Source of the DNA: Chromobotia macracanthus
Taxonomy: Eukaryota > Chordata > Actinopteri > Cypriniformes > Botiidae
Assembly: GCA_036877525.1 (NCBI GenBank)
Contig: JAZGTH010000072.1
Coordinates: 2,976,001-3,040,000, forward strand
Length of the DNA: 64,000 nucleotides
Direction of reading: 5' to 3'
Below, in pieces: positions 44,371 to 60,732 of the stretch. The translations under genes and the position numbers were made by a program. Position 1 is the first letter of the stretch; the number at the start of each line of letters is the position of its first letter. The notes beneath the pieces were generated by a model. The model saw nothing but the letters and a program-made list of their open reading frames with translations, searched no databases and was not told the origin of the DNA.

Positions 44371-45555
44371 TTTTCCAGAATCTTAGGGATATCTGAGCAC
44401 TCTTGCATGCACTGTTTTAAGCCTAAAGTCAACAGGAATCGCAACCTATTTTATTTTTATAATCTGATGCATTTGTAAATGAAAACAGGTCAATCAGTGA
44501 GGAAAAACTATAGGACAGAATAAAGTTTTCCTTGGGAACTGGTTGGATTGTTAAAAGTCAGCATTATATACCAGAATTATCAGCAGGTAATGGGAGTGGG
44601 AAGGCATTGACAAAAGGCCTTTCTGTTTGTCTTTGTGATGCTGGCTGCAAAATAAAGTTGTTTCAGAGGTGTAGCAGATAAGCGTTCAGACGACAAATTA
44701 CAAAAACTTTAGAAAAACACGCACTGATATATTGTGCATACTTAGACTTGGAGTGTATAACAGGAAGTACACTGGGTCAATTTTAATTTCCTATTGACTC
44801 TGAAGACATCAGTTCACTCTGTTGTGCACTATTTCTGCTTTAAACACACATTTCTTGGCTTCAAAACGCCAGCTAATGCTTTGAATTTCCCCAGTACAAA
44901 CACACAATATTAAAATGGGTCAGCTGTCCTACCAAAATATGACATCTTTCAAACCCCAAACTACTGCCGTGCTCCTGCTTTTCAAATCAAGGCTTCCCTC
45001 TCCAGACCCCATCAGACCAGCAGCACCCCAAAGCGAAACCACATGAGGGAGCGGACCAGCCTGTAACCAGGAAGAACAGAGAGGCTGTTTATTTCTGGTG
45101 CATCTCTTCTCTATGAGTCACACGTTGGCTGGAAAACTGGCCCAGTCTCCAACAGCTGAGCATGTGCCAGCTCCAAGGCGTGTAACTTGTGTACTGCTCA
45201 CCCACTCGGTTTTACCCCCATCTCCATTGCCTGTCATCTGCCTATTTTCTCCAGGGCTTAATCCTCTAGTAATCGTCAGATGCAGCGTTTTACAATCAAC
45301 ATCAGATCTGACCTTGAGCAGGTTTAGAAAAGGACAGACACATTAGCGGATGGGTACAAGTGAAGGCCGGGCTGTAAGAGAAAGCAAGCGAGAGAGAGAT
45401 TAGTTATAAGTGGGCGGCTTTCAGCTTCACTGGAGTTAAAACACATATTCAGCGTCTCTATTCGAGGCAACAGTGGGCCGTTGACTTTAAACAATCGCTG
45501 CTCATATACAGCCTAAAATAGAGAACCTGTGCAACTTCACAGTGTTAGCAATATC

Positions 45556-45878
45556 ACAGCTAACAAAATTAGGTTGAATGAACGTTTCCCCAACATTGTC
45601 ATTAAGTAACAAAAACATGACAAATGCTATTTAAAGTTCTAGGAACAACCAGTTTTTCAGATGTTGTATTAACATTATTGCTTAAGAACGTTAGTCAAAC
45701 ATTGTTTAATTATGTTACATTTTTAAACATCCCACCAACTACCTAAGAATAATGCTTTTGATACATATCATTAAAAAATGCTCTACCAATGTTACTGCAA
45801 GAACAATTTTTTGATAACTTTGAGAGAACTTTAAGAGAATGTTAGCCAATGTTCTGAGAACATTCCTTGTTAGCTGGG
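45556..45878 (+). mobile_element. Repeat family A, full copy
   Basis: CACAGCTAACAAAATTAGGT to GAGAACATTCCTTGTTAGCT, then GGG. Confidence 0.7.
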
Positions 45879-46225
45879 ATTGTGGTATACATTGCACAGA
45901 TTTAAGCTGGACCTTCTACCTTCTAAGCAACATTCTGTGCCGCATGTAGAATATAAGGTTTTATGAACATACTGAAATAAACACTTAGTGACTGAAACTC
46001 TACAAAGGAAAAGTTGATAAGGACAAACTGGAAAATATTCCCATTCTTGCCTGTGGATTCCAGTGCATTAAGTGATGATTTGTCATTGTGGGATAATACA
46101 GCAGTTTCCCCTCACATGCTTTTCCATCAGCCACACTGTGTGTGTAATCTCTCTAGGTTACACTGTCATGTCTGTTCAGGAAGACGCTTTAGATGGAGTT
46201 ACATACAGTTTTCTTATTTTTTAAA

Positions 46226-46330
46226 AGATTAGCACACCCCAAAAAAAGGAAACTTCTCTCATCAGTCACTCACCCTCATGTTGTTTCACATGTGCATGAC
46301 TTTTCTTTTTTAGGTGAACTTCCTTTTTGT
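46226..46330. mobile_element. Short repeat family C, diverged copy
   Basis: CAGTCACTCACCCTCATGTT and TTTTTTAGGTGAACTTCCTT match the family. Confidence 0.4.
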
Positions 46331-46387
46331 GATTAATCTCAGCGTTTTTACAGAATATAAAAATCTATTAAAATAGCAATAATTTAA

Positions 46388-46654
46388 AGGTGCAATCTGT
46401 AACTTTCACCTCTCTACCACCATCTCTGTTTGAAACATAAAATTGCAGGTTGCTTTACATACGTTTCATTATATGTTAAAGTCAACTAAGGCCAAACTGA
46501 CATTATCTGGGAAATCAGACCCAACAGCTCAAATTATAAATCATTATCATAAACTTACCGTTGTGGTGGAGTAAGGGAAAGAGATATGTTATGTACTTGC
46601 TCAATAACTGATTTTTGTTCTTTTTTAACCCAACAAAAGTACAAATTGCAGATT
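46388..46654 (-). mobile_element. Short repeat family B, copy 2
   Basis: GGTGCAATCTGTAACTTTCA with CATCTCTGTTTGAAACATAA inside, ending GTACAAATTGCAGAT. Inverted relative to the copy at 2598-2850. Confidence 0.55.
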
Positions 46655-47210
46655 TATTGTGTAAACATAAAACAAAAAGCCAACTACACTTCCATTTGTA
46701 CACTTACAACTTATGGAAAATTTTGTATCTTTCTTATGCACATAATGAAACAAAGCTATCACTGAAAGACTGCTGTATATCTCACTTTTTACACCTATTT
46801 ATTGCTGTTTATATCTTGCCAACAGCAGACATCACAGACAGTACATGATTTTGCTGCACTGCTGCCATTAGAAATCTGTTGGATCTTAATACTGTGATGC
46901 TGTTTTTCTCAATGCCTGCACTTTTGTTCGCTAAACTAGCCCACCGCAGGTGCTAATGAGCAGCGAGCTGAGAAATTCACATGGGTTTCAGTTCCTGCCA
47001 ACCAACACAAGAGACTGTATTCCCCGAACAACAAAAGCAGCCGTCAGAAATGAAGATGTAGCTGTGACAGCCTCACAAATTTTCACTTTCTGTTTTAAAT
47101 CCCCATGAACAAACACAAGTTCATGGGAATCTCTTCCCATAGCTCTGGGAGAGATGATCCTGTAGTCTGACCTATAACCACCATGACTCCTCTCCTTCTC
47201 ACAGATCTTC

Positions 47211-47482
47211 AGCTGCAGTCCATAACTTTGTCCCTCTACTGCCATCTCTGTTTGAAACATAAAATTTCTGGTTACTTTACATACTTTTTATTAAGTATGT
47301 TGAAGTTAAATGAAGACAACCTGACATTTCCCAGGAAATCGGATCCAGCAGCTCAAATTATAAATCATTATTATAAACGTACAGAATTGGAGTAAGGTTA
47401 AAGAGATCATGTTGAACTGTGATCTGTTAGGTATGTTATGTTTTTTGTTCATTTTTAACGCAAAAAGTTACAGATTGCAGCT
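47211..47482 (-). mobile_element. Short repeat family B, copy 3
   Basis: AGCTGCAGTCCATAACTTTG to AAAGTTACAGATTGCAGCT, with TTAA outside the right end only. It shares GCCATCTCTGTTTGAAACAT with copy 2, which lies 0.6 kb away. Confidence 0.6.
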
Positions 47483-48849
47483 TTAATATAGGAATATATA
47501 CCTACACATTAATACAGGAATAAAAATAGATTCTACTAAAATGTTTGTTTTTAATGGATTTTTTCATGACACAATTTATGTCTCCAAATTCAAGCATTTT
47601 AGAATAAGACATTAAATCAAAAGGTTTTTCATATCATTACATAGATATAAACATGAACTCAGTCAAGCAAAGTGTGTCCAGACTTTTGACTGGAACTGAG
47701 GGTGTAGCTGTGGACACACATGTAGCCCGAGATCATGGAAAGCCTCTCCCTTAGGTCCGGATTTACTAAGTCAGCAGATTACATGAAATAACTCTGGGAC
47801 ATTGTGTTAAACTACAGAAGAAGATAGACAACACCAGGCCAAAATATCACCTCAAGAATGCATTTTTATTCACTGGAGAATTTGTGGTGTCTTCTCAAAA
47901 CGCAAGTTTCTAAAATGGGTGACTTTGTGTTTGAGTGATAAAAATTGGATCATATATGCTAAAAATAAACTTGAAATGCATGGATACGCCAGTCTTTTTT
48001 ACAAACAGCTCCCTCTGAGTTTAAATTACCATGTGTGGGGGGAAACGTCTTAGAAGGTTTTGAAATTTCTACGAGTACGCCATGATCGTGTGGCTTCAAC
48101 TTAAGATACACCAAAGTTAAATATGCTCCAAATTATAGCCGTTACGAGACCCTCAAAGCCAAAATTAAAGGGAGAGCGCCCAGCCAGTTCTATTGCCTTC
48201 TTCATTGAACGGCTGCCCTGTATAATTACCAAAGAAAACTAATCCAACTGAACAGAAACATCTGAGGGCGTCGTGCCGCGATTCAGACGACGTCTCGCGA
48301 TCACAGCTAATCAAGAATCAACCAAACATTTGATGTCAGCCTGCGGCCTGCTGTGGGCTTTTGGTTGGTTTCTAAACCTAAACACATCGCTCATGAAAGC
48401 TTCTGTCCCTGCTGGCTCCTCTGACAACTGAAAAGGAAGCGATTACCGTCACGACGGCCTGACGTTAATGACAGGATGACCTTTGACCCCACTTTTCCCT
48501 CATCTAAAGCACACCAGTGATTTTCATTGGATCACATTACGACATCTGACCAAATTTCACCATCAGATGATTTCAGCTGTAGACGACCCTTTGGTGTTGT
48601 TTTCATTTCTGTTTATAACCCTTTGTCTCAAAATACCTCAAAAGCTTCATTTTATCTCAGTATTTGTCCTGGGTTCCCCAATGTGCCACATAAGCTTTGA
48701 AAGAGGAAATGTGTAAACATAAACCTTCATTCAGTAGTGTCATAACTGAATAAATTATACGCCAGTAGCTCAGTGTTGACACAACAGAATGAGGACACTT
48801 GTTTACACACTTGCATAAATACATGCATATTTATGTGTGATCATATATG

Positions 48850-48935
48850 TGTGTGTGTATATATATATGTATATATATATATACATATACACACATATAT
48901 GACAGACAGACAGATAGATAGACAGATCTATCTAT
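48850..48935. repeat. Mixed TG/TA/GACA/GATA microsatellite
   Basis: TGTG passes into TATATA, then GACAGACA, GATA and TCTATCTA units. Confidence 0.8.
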
Positions 48936-50265
48936 CTAAACAATCTATTGCCTATAAACTAAAACAATAAAGCAGAAAATCTTACAGAAATCATGTTAAT
49001 TGTAAAAATGTTTGACACTTTCATCTACACAGTACTGCGGGTCCATCATGTCTGAAGAACATTAAGTCTGTTTCAGCAAGCATTTAGCAAACGTCAGAAT
49101 CTTAGCCTGATTTGTTTAGCTTCAGTTTATCAGGCAGAAAACACCTGACTTTGTTTTCATCCATGTTCTTCTGACATGTATCCAAGACAACCGTTTCCAC
49201 GCTGATGTGCTGATATAGGGAATTGTTCTCACGTCACACAGTACCACCTCTGTCTCTAGACAAAAACACACTGACCAGATCGCCCTCACATTACTCAGAT
49301 ATGTCTGAAGTCAGATCTGTGGTCATACAGATAAATTTAGCTAATATTATAAGAGGTGATGCTCAACCCATTAAGCTATTTAAAGCTTTCCTGTCATCTC
49401 ACTGTCACTCTGTATTTACAACTAAACTGGCCTCACACAGGTAGTCATTTGATTGGAAAAAAACTTTCTTTTTATATTAATTGAATGGTGGGTGTAAATT
49501 TTTTATATGTAAATTTAACCATGTATAAAAATACATGTATATTCAAATTTCTAATGTATTACATTTCTATGCATTTAATTTTTTTGGTGATATGAGAGTT
49601 TTGTTCCTTTTGAACAGAATCTTACATTTGTTCTTGACTGTAATGGTATAGCGCCTAACAACAGTAGTTTAAAACGCCACAGACCTGCTTTTGAATGAAT
49701 GAATATGAATGAATGTCTCCCTCTATTGGTCAGAATTGAAAACACACATTTATATCTTAGAACCTAGAAAATTGTGCCAGTACATTGAATCTCTTTTCTT
49801 TCTCAGACAATTCTAAATTATTTTCAAGATGCCCACCCACGAGTTTAGAACCACTTTTACTTTCAGTTTTGGTTTTATCAATAAAACAATAAGACATGAT
49901 CAAGTATTTCTGTTCTTTTTACTGTGCATTACATTAAATAGAATGTTTGGAATGTTCTTTCACACAAAGAATGACTATCTACAATACAAATCATTAATAA
50001 TAATGACATAAGAAGTTCGCAATAAAATACAAAGTATCCCTATAAATATCTAACAAACCGATTCGTTTTGGTCTTTGATCACATCCAGGTCAGTTCAAGC
50101 TCGTGTCCAGAACTTCAGCACCAATCAGACCTACCGTTCCATACGTTTGGGTGAAATGAGATGTACCATCCACAAATAAGAACAAGCTCCTCTCTGACTG
50201 ATTTTCTCCAACACAGTCTCTGTGTGTGAGCAGATCTTCACTGAACCATTACTTAACACAGCTGC

Positions 50266-52539
<2,274 letters not shown>

Positions 52540-52790
52540 TGCTGCAGTTTGGAGGCGGTAAGATCAGTGAGAGATGTTCGGCTCCTGCAGCGCCGCCGAC
52601 CCGCGGACGACCCGGACACTGACCGGGCAGCTGGTTCTGAAGGAGACGTTCATGATTGGCTGCGAAGGTCTGAACGACAACAGAAGGAAACTTTTGATTG
52701 GTTGCTGGAGTATTCTGGGCGGGTTGGAGTGTTGATGGGCGGTGTCCGCAGCAAATGGGAGAGCTAGCTGATGTCACGTGGACAGACAAC
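52540..52790 (-). promoter_or_regulatory. cetn3 5' UTR and GC-rich promoter with two CCAAT boxes and a CACGTG site
   Basis: Directly upstream of the cetn3 ATG the DNA becomes GC- and CpG-rich. On the minus strand there are CCAAT boxes (ATTGG on plus at 52655-52659 and 52697-52701, 42 bp apart), GC-box-like GGGCGG cores, and a palindromic CACGTG at 52775-52780. No TATA box was seen. Paired CCAAT boxes are common in promoters of cell-cycle and centrosome genes. Short ORFs on both strands here look like by-products of composition. Confidence 0.55.
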
Positions 52791-53493
52791 TGCGCAGTCG
52801 CAGCTCGTGTGGCTGTAAGATATTTATTTATTCTATTTCATTCTCAATATAGTTTTGTAATGAATTTAAAATGTAAATAAATGCACAATGAGTAATTGTA
52901 AACATCTGCCGGATTGTTAGGGTATTTATTTAAATAAAATGTAAAAAAATAAATTCTCATTGGCGCATTTGCAAAATGACGTCGTCAATTTAATTAGGGT
53001 AATTAAGCTTTTGCGGAAGTAATAATGGTCAACATTTCCTTATTGAATAAGATTTTAGTCTTGAAATCATTCATTTTATTAAACCACCAATAGAGGGCCC
53101 CAAACACCGTGACATCACTGATGCAGCTCCCTGTTCTGGAATAAGACAAACTCAAACTTCTTACTTGACTTCACAAATGGTTAAATAAAGTTCACCAAAC
53201 TGTGTGTGTTTAATATCATTCACATGGGTTCTGTTTCTGTTTGTCTCACTGCATAATCAAGAGCGCTGAGAACGTTTCTGCAGCACATTTAAGGAAGTTA
53301 TTTGGGTGGATCACTAACCACTTCCCGTCTGATGAGCGCAGGGCCTCTGTTCTCAGGAGACCTTTGTGGGTTCCAGATAAAGGTCTTAAGTTCATGAAAC
53401 CACACCCTAGTGGGTTCTGTTGCAGGCAAGGGTGATACGTCTGGTGTCCAGATCAACAAAACAATATCATACACCAAGATTTGTGCTGGCTAA

Positions 53494-53640
53494 CCCAGCT
53501 AAGAGAAAAGGTTGGTTAACGTCCTCTAAAGGTTCTCTCAAAGATCTCTCAAAGCTATCAAAAAACGTTCTTGCATTAACGGCAGTAGAACTTTATCAAC
53601 ATATCAAAACGTTCTTCTTCATTTGTTAGTGGAACGGTAT
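53494..53640 (-). mobile_element. Repeat family A, partial copy
   Basis: ACCCAGCTAAGAGAAAAGGT, CTCTCAAAGCTATCAAAAAA and GCATTAACGGCAGTAGAACT are retained. Confidence 0.55.
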
Positions 53641-54291
53641 GAAAACATTTTGTACCTATGCAAAGTACAAAAAAGCAAAACAATGCCAAACTGTAAAAAA
53701 TGATTTCATCATAAGCCGGGAATGTCTGCTTTTAATCATGCACAGCGCATACCTTCATATTTTGCACAACAGAGTTGTTTATTTTATTTTAATAGACCTA
53801 AAACTAGAATATCCCGTCACCGTGACAAAAAAATGACCCCGGGGCAACCTCTGACATTTGACAGATGTTTGTGTGAAGAAACAACAGGTCTGTTCACATG
53901 TTCTCTAAGCATTACTTAGAACAAACTGCTGCTGACTCTATTTTTCCGCAATTTTCATGTAAGATGATCGCTTGCAGGCACATGAACTTGAAACCAGAAA
54001 GTTCAGGGAGGACATGATGTCTGTTTTAAGAAAGATAAACATTGTGCTTCAAATGGGACCCGTGCAGTCCCTCCCTAATGATGACTGATGGAGAATCAAG
54101 CCTGTCTAGCCTAAAAGCAACTCTTTTCTTATTGGACGGTGCTGGTCACATGACGGCCCCAGTCATTTAATTAGCCTACTTGTGTCTCATGGTGCTGGTT
54201 TCTTGGTCATAAGGACCCTCATATGTCTAAACCATCTGCCCTTTTTTGAGTTTTGGTAGCTGGTCATGGCATTACATATGAAATTAAATTT

Positions 54292-54420
54292 ATATATATA
54301 TATATATATATATACTATATATAGTTTGAAAACATCAGAATACAATCTTCTTCAATCTTCTAACTATATATATATATATATATATAGTTTAAAAACATCA
54401 GAATACAATCTTCTTTGTAT
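54292..54420. repeat. TA runs with a duplicated 35-bp segment
   Basis: TATATAGTTTGAAAACATCA followed by GAATACAATCTTCTT occurs twice, about 65 bp apart, each after a TA run; the second copy differs by one base in GTTTAAAAA. It looks like a recent local tandem duplication. Confidence 0.85.
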
Positions 54421-54765
54421 AAACACCTTTTAAACACAGTTTCCAGCTATATAAAGCACCCTAGCATGGTATACTTTGTTAAACTGTGTGTTTATTGTGT
54501 GTTTCAGTTTGATGTTGGATTGTGGGGGAGGAACAGTAACTCTGACTGGCTGAACGCAGCACATGAGGAAGTACCACGATGCTGCTGAGGCTGGAACTAT
54601 CTAGTTCAGACCGGTAGCTGGGTGCGGGTTTAATACTGAAGGCTTCATTGAGGGGGTGGGAGTTTTTTGTTTTTTGTCAATTGTCGTGTGAGTGGTTAAT
54701 TTAGGTATGGCGGCCTTCAGAAGCTTTCCAGTGACTATTTTAAGACATAATTATAATAAGCGATC

Positions 54766-54975
54766 GCAGCTAACAATTTTAGGTCGCAACAACGTTTCCT
54801 AACATTTCCATTAGTTACTAAAATTTTCTAAGACTGTTTAAAACGTTAGGGTCATTTTTTAGACAGTTTTACCATTATTGCCGGGTTATAAGAACAATAT
54901 TCAAACATTTTTTAATTCTGTAATGTTTTTAAAACTAAGTAATTCCACTAATTACTTAAGAATAAGAATAGCATC
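54766..54975 (+). mobile_element. Repeat family A, left two-thirds
   Basis: GCAGCTAACAATTTTAGGTC to CCACTAATTACTTAAGAATA; the right end is missing. Confidence 0.6.
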
Positions 54976-55565
54976 AATAGAAAATCCTGATACCATTCAC
55001 TCATTGTGGTACCTGTGGTTAAATGATTTGACTTATGGCCAAACTATAGCAGTAAGTACAGTAGGCCCAATCCTCTGACCACTCCCTAAGCTCCTCCCCA
55101 AATACCCATACTTTCAGCTTAGTGGTGGCGTGATGTTCTAGACACGCCCCCTCCATTGTTGCTATATTCATATTGGCTAAGATGACAATGTGCATGACAG
55201 TCTATGGTGTGTTCTGGCTTGTATCTGAACCTTATGTTCTTTTAATGGATAATCTGCTGTAAAATAAATAAATACAATAAAAATATGTATGATCACATAA
55301 ACGCTCTTTCTGTAGCCATTATTCCTCAGAGATCGGAGAAGCGTGTGGCTGTGGGGCTGTTGCAGTGATAATCATGTGGAGAAGTTTTTCTTGTGGCAAT
55401 AGGGTTAAAGACCACATGCGCTCATGTGGCTTCTTACTTGTTTTCTCTCGCTGGGACAGAAGGAAAGGCAGATGTTGTGTGTACACAGCTCCAAATCGTG
55501 GAGCCACAGGAGTTTGGGTTCCTGCCAGTCTCAGCCAAAGCCAAAGAAACATGCAGCTATTCAAA

Positions 55566-55858
55566 ATAACATTGGCTAATGTACTCTAAAAGTTCTCTCA
55601 AAGTTATCAATAAAGTTCTTGCAGTAATGTCAGTACAAGGTTCTTTAACCTTATATATCATGTATCACATCAAAAACGTTTTTGTTAAGTTGTCAGTGGA
55701 ACGTCTTTTTACACAAAAGTTACACATTTTAAAAATGTTTAAATAACGTTCCGAGCAATAACGTTAATACGTCTAAAACTGGATGTTTTGGACATTCATA
55801 GAACTTTCAGAATAACATTTTTTAATGTTTTTGTTACTAATAAAACAACCTAAAATTG
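55566..55858 (-). mobile_element. Repeat family A, near-full copy lacking its first bases
   Basis: AACATTGGCTAATGTACTCT to AAACAACCTAAAATTGTG. Confidence 0.6.
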
Positions 55859-56848
55859 TGTGCTTGAACATCGGTTCTGACGTATTAGGAGATCTTTATC
55901 CTGTGAGAAGAAAATGATTCTCTGTGATGTGAGAGAAAAGTTGTACTGCTTTCACTGATGTTCGCTGATAGGATATCTGGTTTTGGCTGGTTTGCTTTGT
56001 GCCCTGAATTGAACTGCTCTGCTTTGTGTTTGGGCTTCACACAGGTGTGAAGCTGAACCCTCCCCCATCCTGCATGCCTGCATGCCTCTAAGCACGTAAC
56101 ACCTGCTGAACGTTTGTCAGCGGTACAAGATGTTCTCCTGATCACTCCTGCCGCGACAGAAACCTGCACTTTGACTTGCTGTAGTTCCTGTTGTGTGTGA
56201 AAGTGCTGAGATCAGCAATACGGATAACTGTAGCATCTTCAACAGCAGCATCTTACATTTAAAAAACATTATTTCTGTGTCGTTCTTCACTTGAACAGTG
56301 CACATACCGCACCCACTAATTTTGCTCTTTGCTCTGATATTTTTACTCCAACTTCCTGTTTCACTGGAAATATGTCAACACAGGAAAGAAAACTGCATTT
56401 TTCAGGCCAGTTCACAGAGACGTTAACACCTGCTACACTGAGTCCAATAAAAGCGTCCTGCATCAGAAGTCGTCGCATCAGAGTTCAGGTCGCAGGTGCA
56501 GATAAAGTACAACAGCTGGATCAAGAATTAAATCTGTAATTCAAGTGTTTGACGCACACAGAGGTAAATAAAATCAGAGATTTCCAGGGAAGATTATCAC
56601 TGTGCAAAACAAATCCACAGCCAGCAGCTGCCTGTGGCCTCAGGATTTAATGCATAAACCTTCTTGCTGCAAAAAAAACTGTACTTGTCAGCATTTGATC
56701 ATCACTTTCATAACAGTTAAATGTGATGTGTTTATTTTTGTGACGATTAGACTTCTCAACAAATCCCTGAGTTAAGGTGAAGGCCTTGTGTGAGGAAAAA
56801 GGTTACCAATCTGTTTAGGGAAAACTAGTCAAATCTAAACAGGGCCAG

Positions 56849-56905
56849 CCCAGCTAACAGGGAACGTTCTCAGATCGTTGGCTAACGTTCTCAAAACGTT
56901 TTGTC
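56849..56905 (-). mobile_element. Repeat family A, end fragment
   Basis: CCCAGCTAACAGGGAACGTT followed by CTCAGATCGTTGGCTAACGT; well preserved end only. Confidence 0.6.
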
Positions 56906-58050
56906 AGTGCAATTTTGCTCTGTGCAGCTCTCAGACTTTGAAGTGATCAGACAGGGGTTCTTCTGAACCAGAATAAACACTCACACTAATAAAGTTGTTG
57001 TTATGCATGACTGTTAAGCCACATCTGAGGTTTGAAATGTTTCTTCAGCCTTGAGATTTGTTTAAACTTTGCATAAAGGCAACAGTGCCAGCGCCAAATT
57101 TTAATGGGGTATTACGTCCCTCTCTTGCTGTGTAAAAATCATTGTCTCTGTGAAGTGCTTCTGACTGGCTCCTCTGTTTGCATGCAACATCACTGTGTGA
57201 ATGCGTGTTGTTGTGTTTTAGAAAGGCTTTTTCTATTTTTAAAATGTCGTCTCATGCTGTGTGAAGACTCAGTACTAATTTAATGTTGGCCAGAATTATA
57301 TGTAAGACACAATGTTTGTTCTTTTGTCATGTGATTACCTGTCACATATGGTGGTCCCCTTTTACCCCACAGACCAGGTGGTCTAAATATATATGAATAT
57401 ATGAATATATATGATTGCTATCAAGGTGTGATAAACATGTTTCTGGAAAACGTCGCGTACCCTGCCTTTACAAAACTACATTTTGTGTGGGTGTCTGTTT
57501 AAAATGGTGACTTCATCCCATCAGCTCAATCCTACATATTGACACCTGTGTCAATAATGTTCTCAAATGGGTCATGCTCAGGTAAAATATGTCTCATGCT
57601 GGTGTTAAGGAGAAAAACACTTCCATCCTAAACCCTTCCAGACAAGGTCACACAGTCTTGTATGCATTCACACGTCCATCACACCTCTGTGGACTCTGTT
57701 CTGACGGGCATGCGGTTGTCAAATGTTTCTGATCCGCTTTATTCAACACAGTTTACTTCCTCTTTACTTTGTGGGTAGCTATTTTCTAACCAAACAGCCA
57801 CCTACACTGTTCAGCTGGATTGTACCGCTCAGCTCACATATCTAATCTCACATGTGGCTGTGCTGCGTATCTGTTGAGTATTGTTTACTAGGCTGATGTT
57901 CATGCGTCATTTAAGGTGGTCACACCGCTTTAAAAACGTGCTTCACACGCACGCACACCTGCCTGCCAGGATTTATCGGGCATTGGGCCAATAGTTTATC
58001 CTGTAGCCAGATGCTCTGAGCTCAGCTAAACGTTTGTGTGAGTCCTATGT

Positions 58051-58259
58051 CCCGGCTAACAGGGAACATTTCTAACGTTCTTTATAAGTTCTCTCAAAGT
58101 TATCCAAAAACATTCTTGCAGTCATGTTAGTAGACATTAACCAGGCAAAAATGTTAATACAACATGTACAATACTGGATATTTTAAATGTATTTTAAACG
58201 TTTTGTTACCTAACGAAATGTTAGGGAAACGTTCTTACAGCCTAAAATTGTTAGCTGGG
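58051..58259 (-). mobile_element. Repeat family A, both ends present, internal deletion
   Basis: CCCGGCTAACAGGGAACATT to CAGCCTAAAATTGTTAGCTG, then GG. Confidence 0.7.
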
Positions 58260-60510
58260 CTGTTTCTGATCTACCCGCAGTGTGAGGGGCAGCTTGTTTG
58301 AAATCCACAATCAGCTCTGAATCCAAAAGCAGCCAAATCACAAGCTGTCATCAAGTGTCGACAGTGAGCGAGTGTAGTTTGCTAAGTCTGAAATGGATCC
58401 TGGAGCTCTTTGACATGGATGCTGTCTGGATTATGGCCGCTGTGTGTTTAGTCTAATGGTAATACTGAACTGCGTGCTGGACATCTGATATCTCACATTG
58501 CCCCTAGTAAAGCCTATGCGACTACAGACGCAGCAGTAAGCAGCAGAAATGTCGTCATAGCGATGCATTCATATCCAAACGTCAGCTGAACTCTAATGAT
58601 GGTTTGGTTTTTATAACTCACTGTACTTAAGATGAAGGGCTGACAAGACATGCGTGTGATACATTGACACAGTGCTTGGTTACATGACCTTTAGTTTATC
58701 AGTCCTAAAGGTAATAAAATAAGCACGCTGGACTATTTTTCCTGCACTGCATGCAGTAGGGACATTTTTTAAATCAAATTCTTCAGGGAATGTGTTAATT
58801 TATATGACCGTTATTCAATGTGTTACGATGTATTTTCATAAGACATACGATAATGATGTTCATTCAATCATTGCTTTCGGTCCGAATGCAATGATAGGAT
58901 GCCCAACTTGCTTGTCAGCTATGCATGCATTCATATGTTTGGAGAGCACTCTGAAGGGAGGGCAGGATCTTATACCTGCAAAGCTAGCTTGCTATTGCTA
59001 ACTAGTCTGAAATTGCCTTCAAAGAAATGTGGGCCTAGTTAGGTGGTGTCCAATGTGTTTATAGTGGTTGCTAGGCAGTTGCTAGGCAGACAGATAGATA
59101 CCATTATTGTATCCTAGTACCTCAGTATTTTTTGCACGGGAAACCACCCAAGCAAACGGGGGCCGTTTTGAAAGAATGAATGGAAGGATCTGGTTAAAAT
59201 AAGCTTCTGTAAAAGTCAATGAGAGCCGGATTAAACTGGCCGAGCTGTAAAATGAGAGAGCTGGTGACACAGAGCGAGCAGCCGCACTCCCTGTGAACTC
59301 CACTTCACAGCCTGAGGCTCAGTCTGGCCTGATCAAATATTTCAACACTCCCAAGTATGTATGTCGAGAAGTCCTGCGCACAGAGAGCTATTGGGTTGCC
59401 GCTCTGGTCGCCTACATGTAGGCCAGTCCAAACCGGTTCTTGTTTATCATTGGCACAGTGGCCACCCTTGTATCAACAACTGCAAGGGAGTAAACCTAGT
59501 TAGACTTGCACAGAGTATCACTGCATTAAACACCAATATGATTCATTTACTCAGAGTGCTTGAGGTCAAAGTTGTGAAAAACAAAGAATTATTGTTGCCT
59601 TTTCTCACAGTTAGAAGATTAATCATTGTGAAAGCTTGGGTGTGAGAGCAAAGCTTTAGTACAGCTTTATAACACACAGAATTATTATTATGATTCATAT
59701 TCATAATTCTGCTCTCTAGTTATGGCTCAGAAATCTCCTGTAAGTCTGCAGGATTTTTAAATTAAATTTAAACCCTAACCTGTCTCTCCTGAAAACGTCA
59801 CACAATTTGTGTGGGCCCCATTTATGACTTTGTGAGTTACATACCAAAGGTGAATATTTATGACTATAAGGTTTGTTTAAATCACTAATATCAGTAATAT
59901 TCTAATAATAGTAATATTAGTAAGAGTAATATTCATGCTTGTCTTAGCAAACAATGTTAAATCGTTATTATATAATATAGGTCGGTTTTAGATATACATA
60001 CTTCATCCGAGACCTTCTAAAGACTTTGTGCAGGTGGCCAATGCGGCCTGCGCCTCTGACCGCCGGTTCTACTGACTCAGCTGAATGCAGGTGTCGTGTG
60101 TCAGGATCAACTGCTCTGGCAGAACAGTCGCAGGCGGACAATCTCTAACCCGCGAAGCATGCACCCATCTTAGAAACATGTCTCGTCGTTTCTGGCCTAA
60201 TGTCACGGTTATGAAAGTGTCCTGCACTACTATTTTAGCTCCATGACATTATGTAAGGCGTAGAGGCGTCTTAATGCGCAGGTTATGTAAGATATGCTGC
60301 AATATAATACTGCATTATACTGTTTTAGAGCTACTGCATTTATGTTGATATTTTTTGCCTCGGATTGTTTGCTTTGTGTTTCTCCACTGAAAACATGCTT
60401 TGTAGGTATTATCAGTTTTGATCAATCCAACACAACAGTGAATAAGACAACACTGCACTGTGCATGTGGTCCTCTGATGTGTATTTATCTGTATTTGTGC
60501 ATGGAAGCCA

Positions 60511-60732
60511 TCCAGCTAACAATTTTAGGTTTAGGGTAGAACGTTTCCCCAACGTTTCCATTAAGTAACAAAAACCTTACCAAAACAAAAATGTTAATTT
60601 TAATATTCTAGGAAAAAAGAAGAAAAATGCTCTGCTACCGATACTGCAAAAACGTTTTTTTTTTTTTGATAGATAGTTAGAAATTTTACAGAACTTTAGC
60701 CAACGTTCTGAGAACATTCCCTGTTAGCTGGG
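60511..60732 (+). mobile_element. Repeat family A, both ends present, internal deletion
   Basis: TCCAGCTAACAATTTTAGGT to GAGAACATTCCCTGTTAGCT, then GGG, about 220 bp. Confidence 0.7.

Larger units (their letters stand above)
29137..50265. other. Intergenic region between mef2c and cetn3
   Basis: About 21 kb with no supportable gene on either strand. ORFs are short, lack family likeness and often run through repeats. It contains about seven MITE copies, two TTAA-type short repeats, TTAAAGG-type repeats and microsatellites. The left part may hold mef2c enhancers. The cetn3 3' UTR occupies an unmeasured part of the right end, as no clear poly(A) signal was found. Confidence 0.6.

Noticed and set aside
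57230..57239. CTATTTTTAA as another MEF2 site
   Set aside because: Single consensus match in AT-rich DNA far from mef2c; expected by chance.
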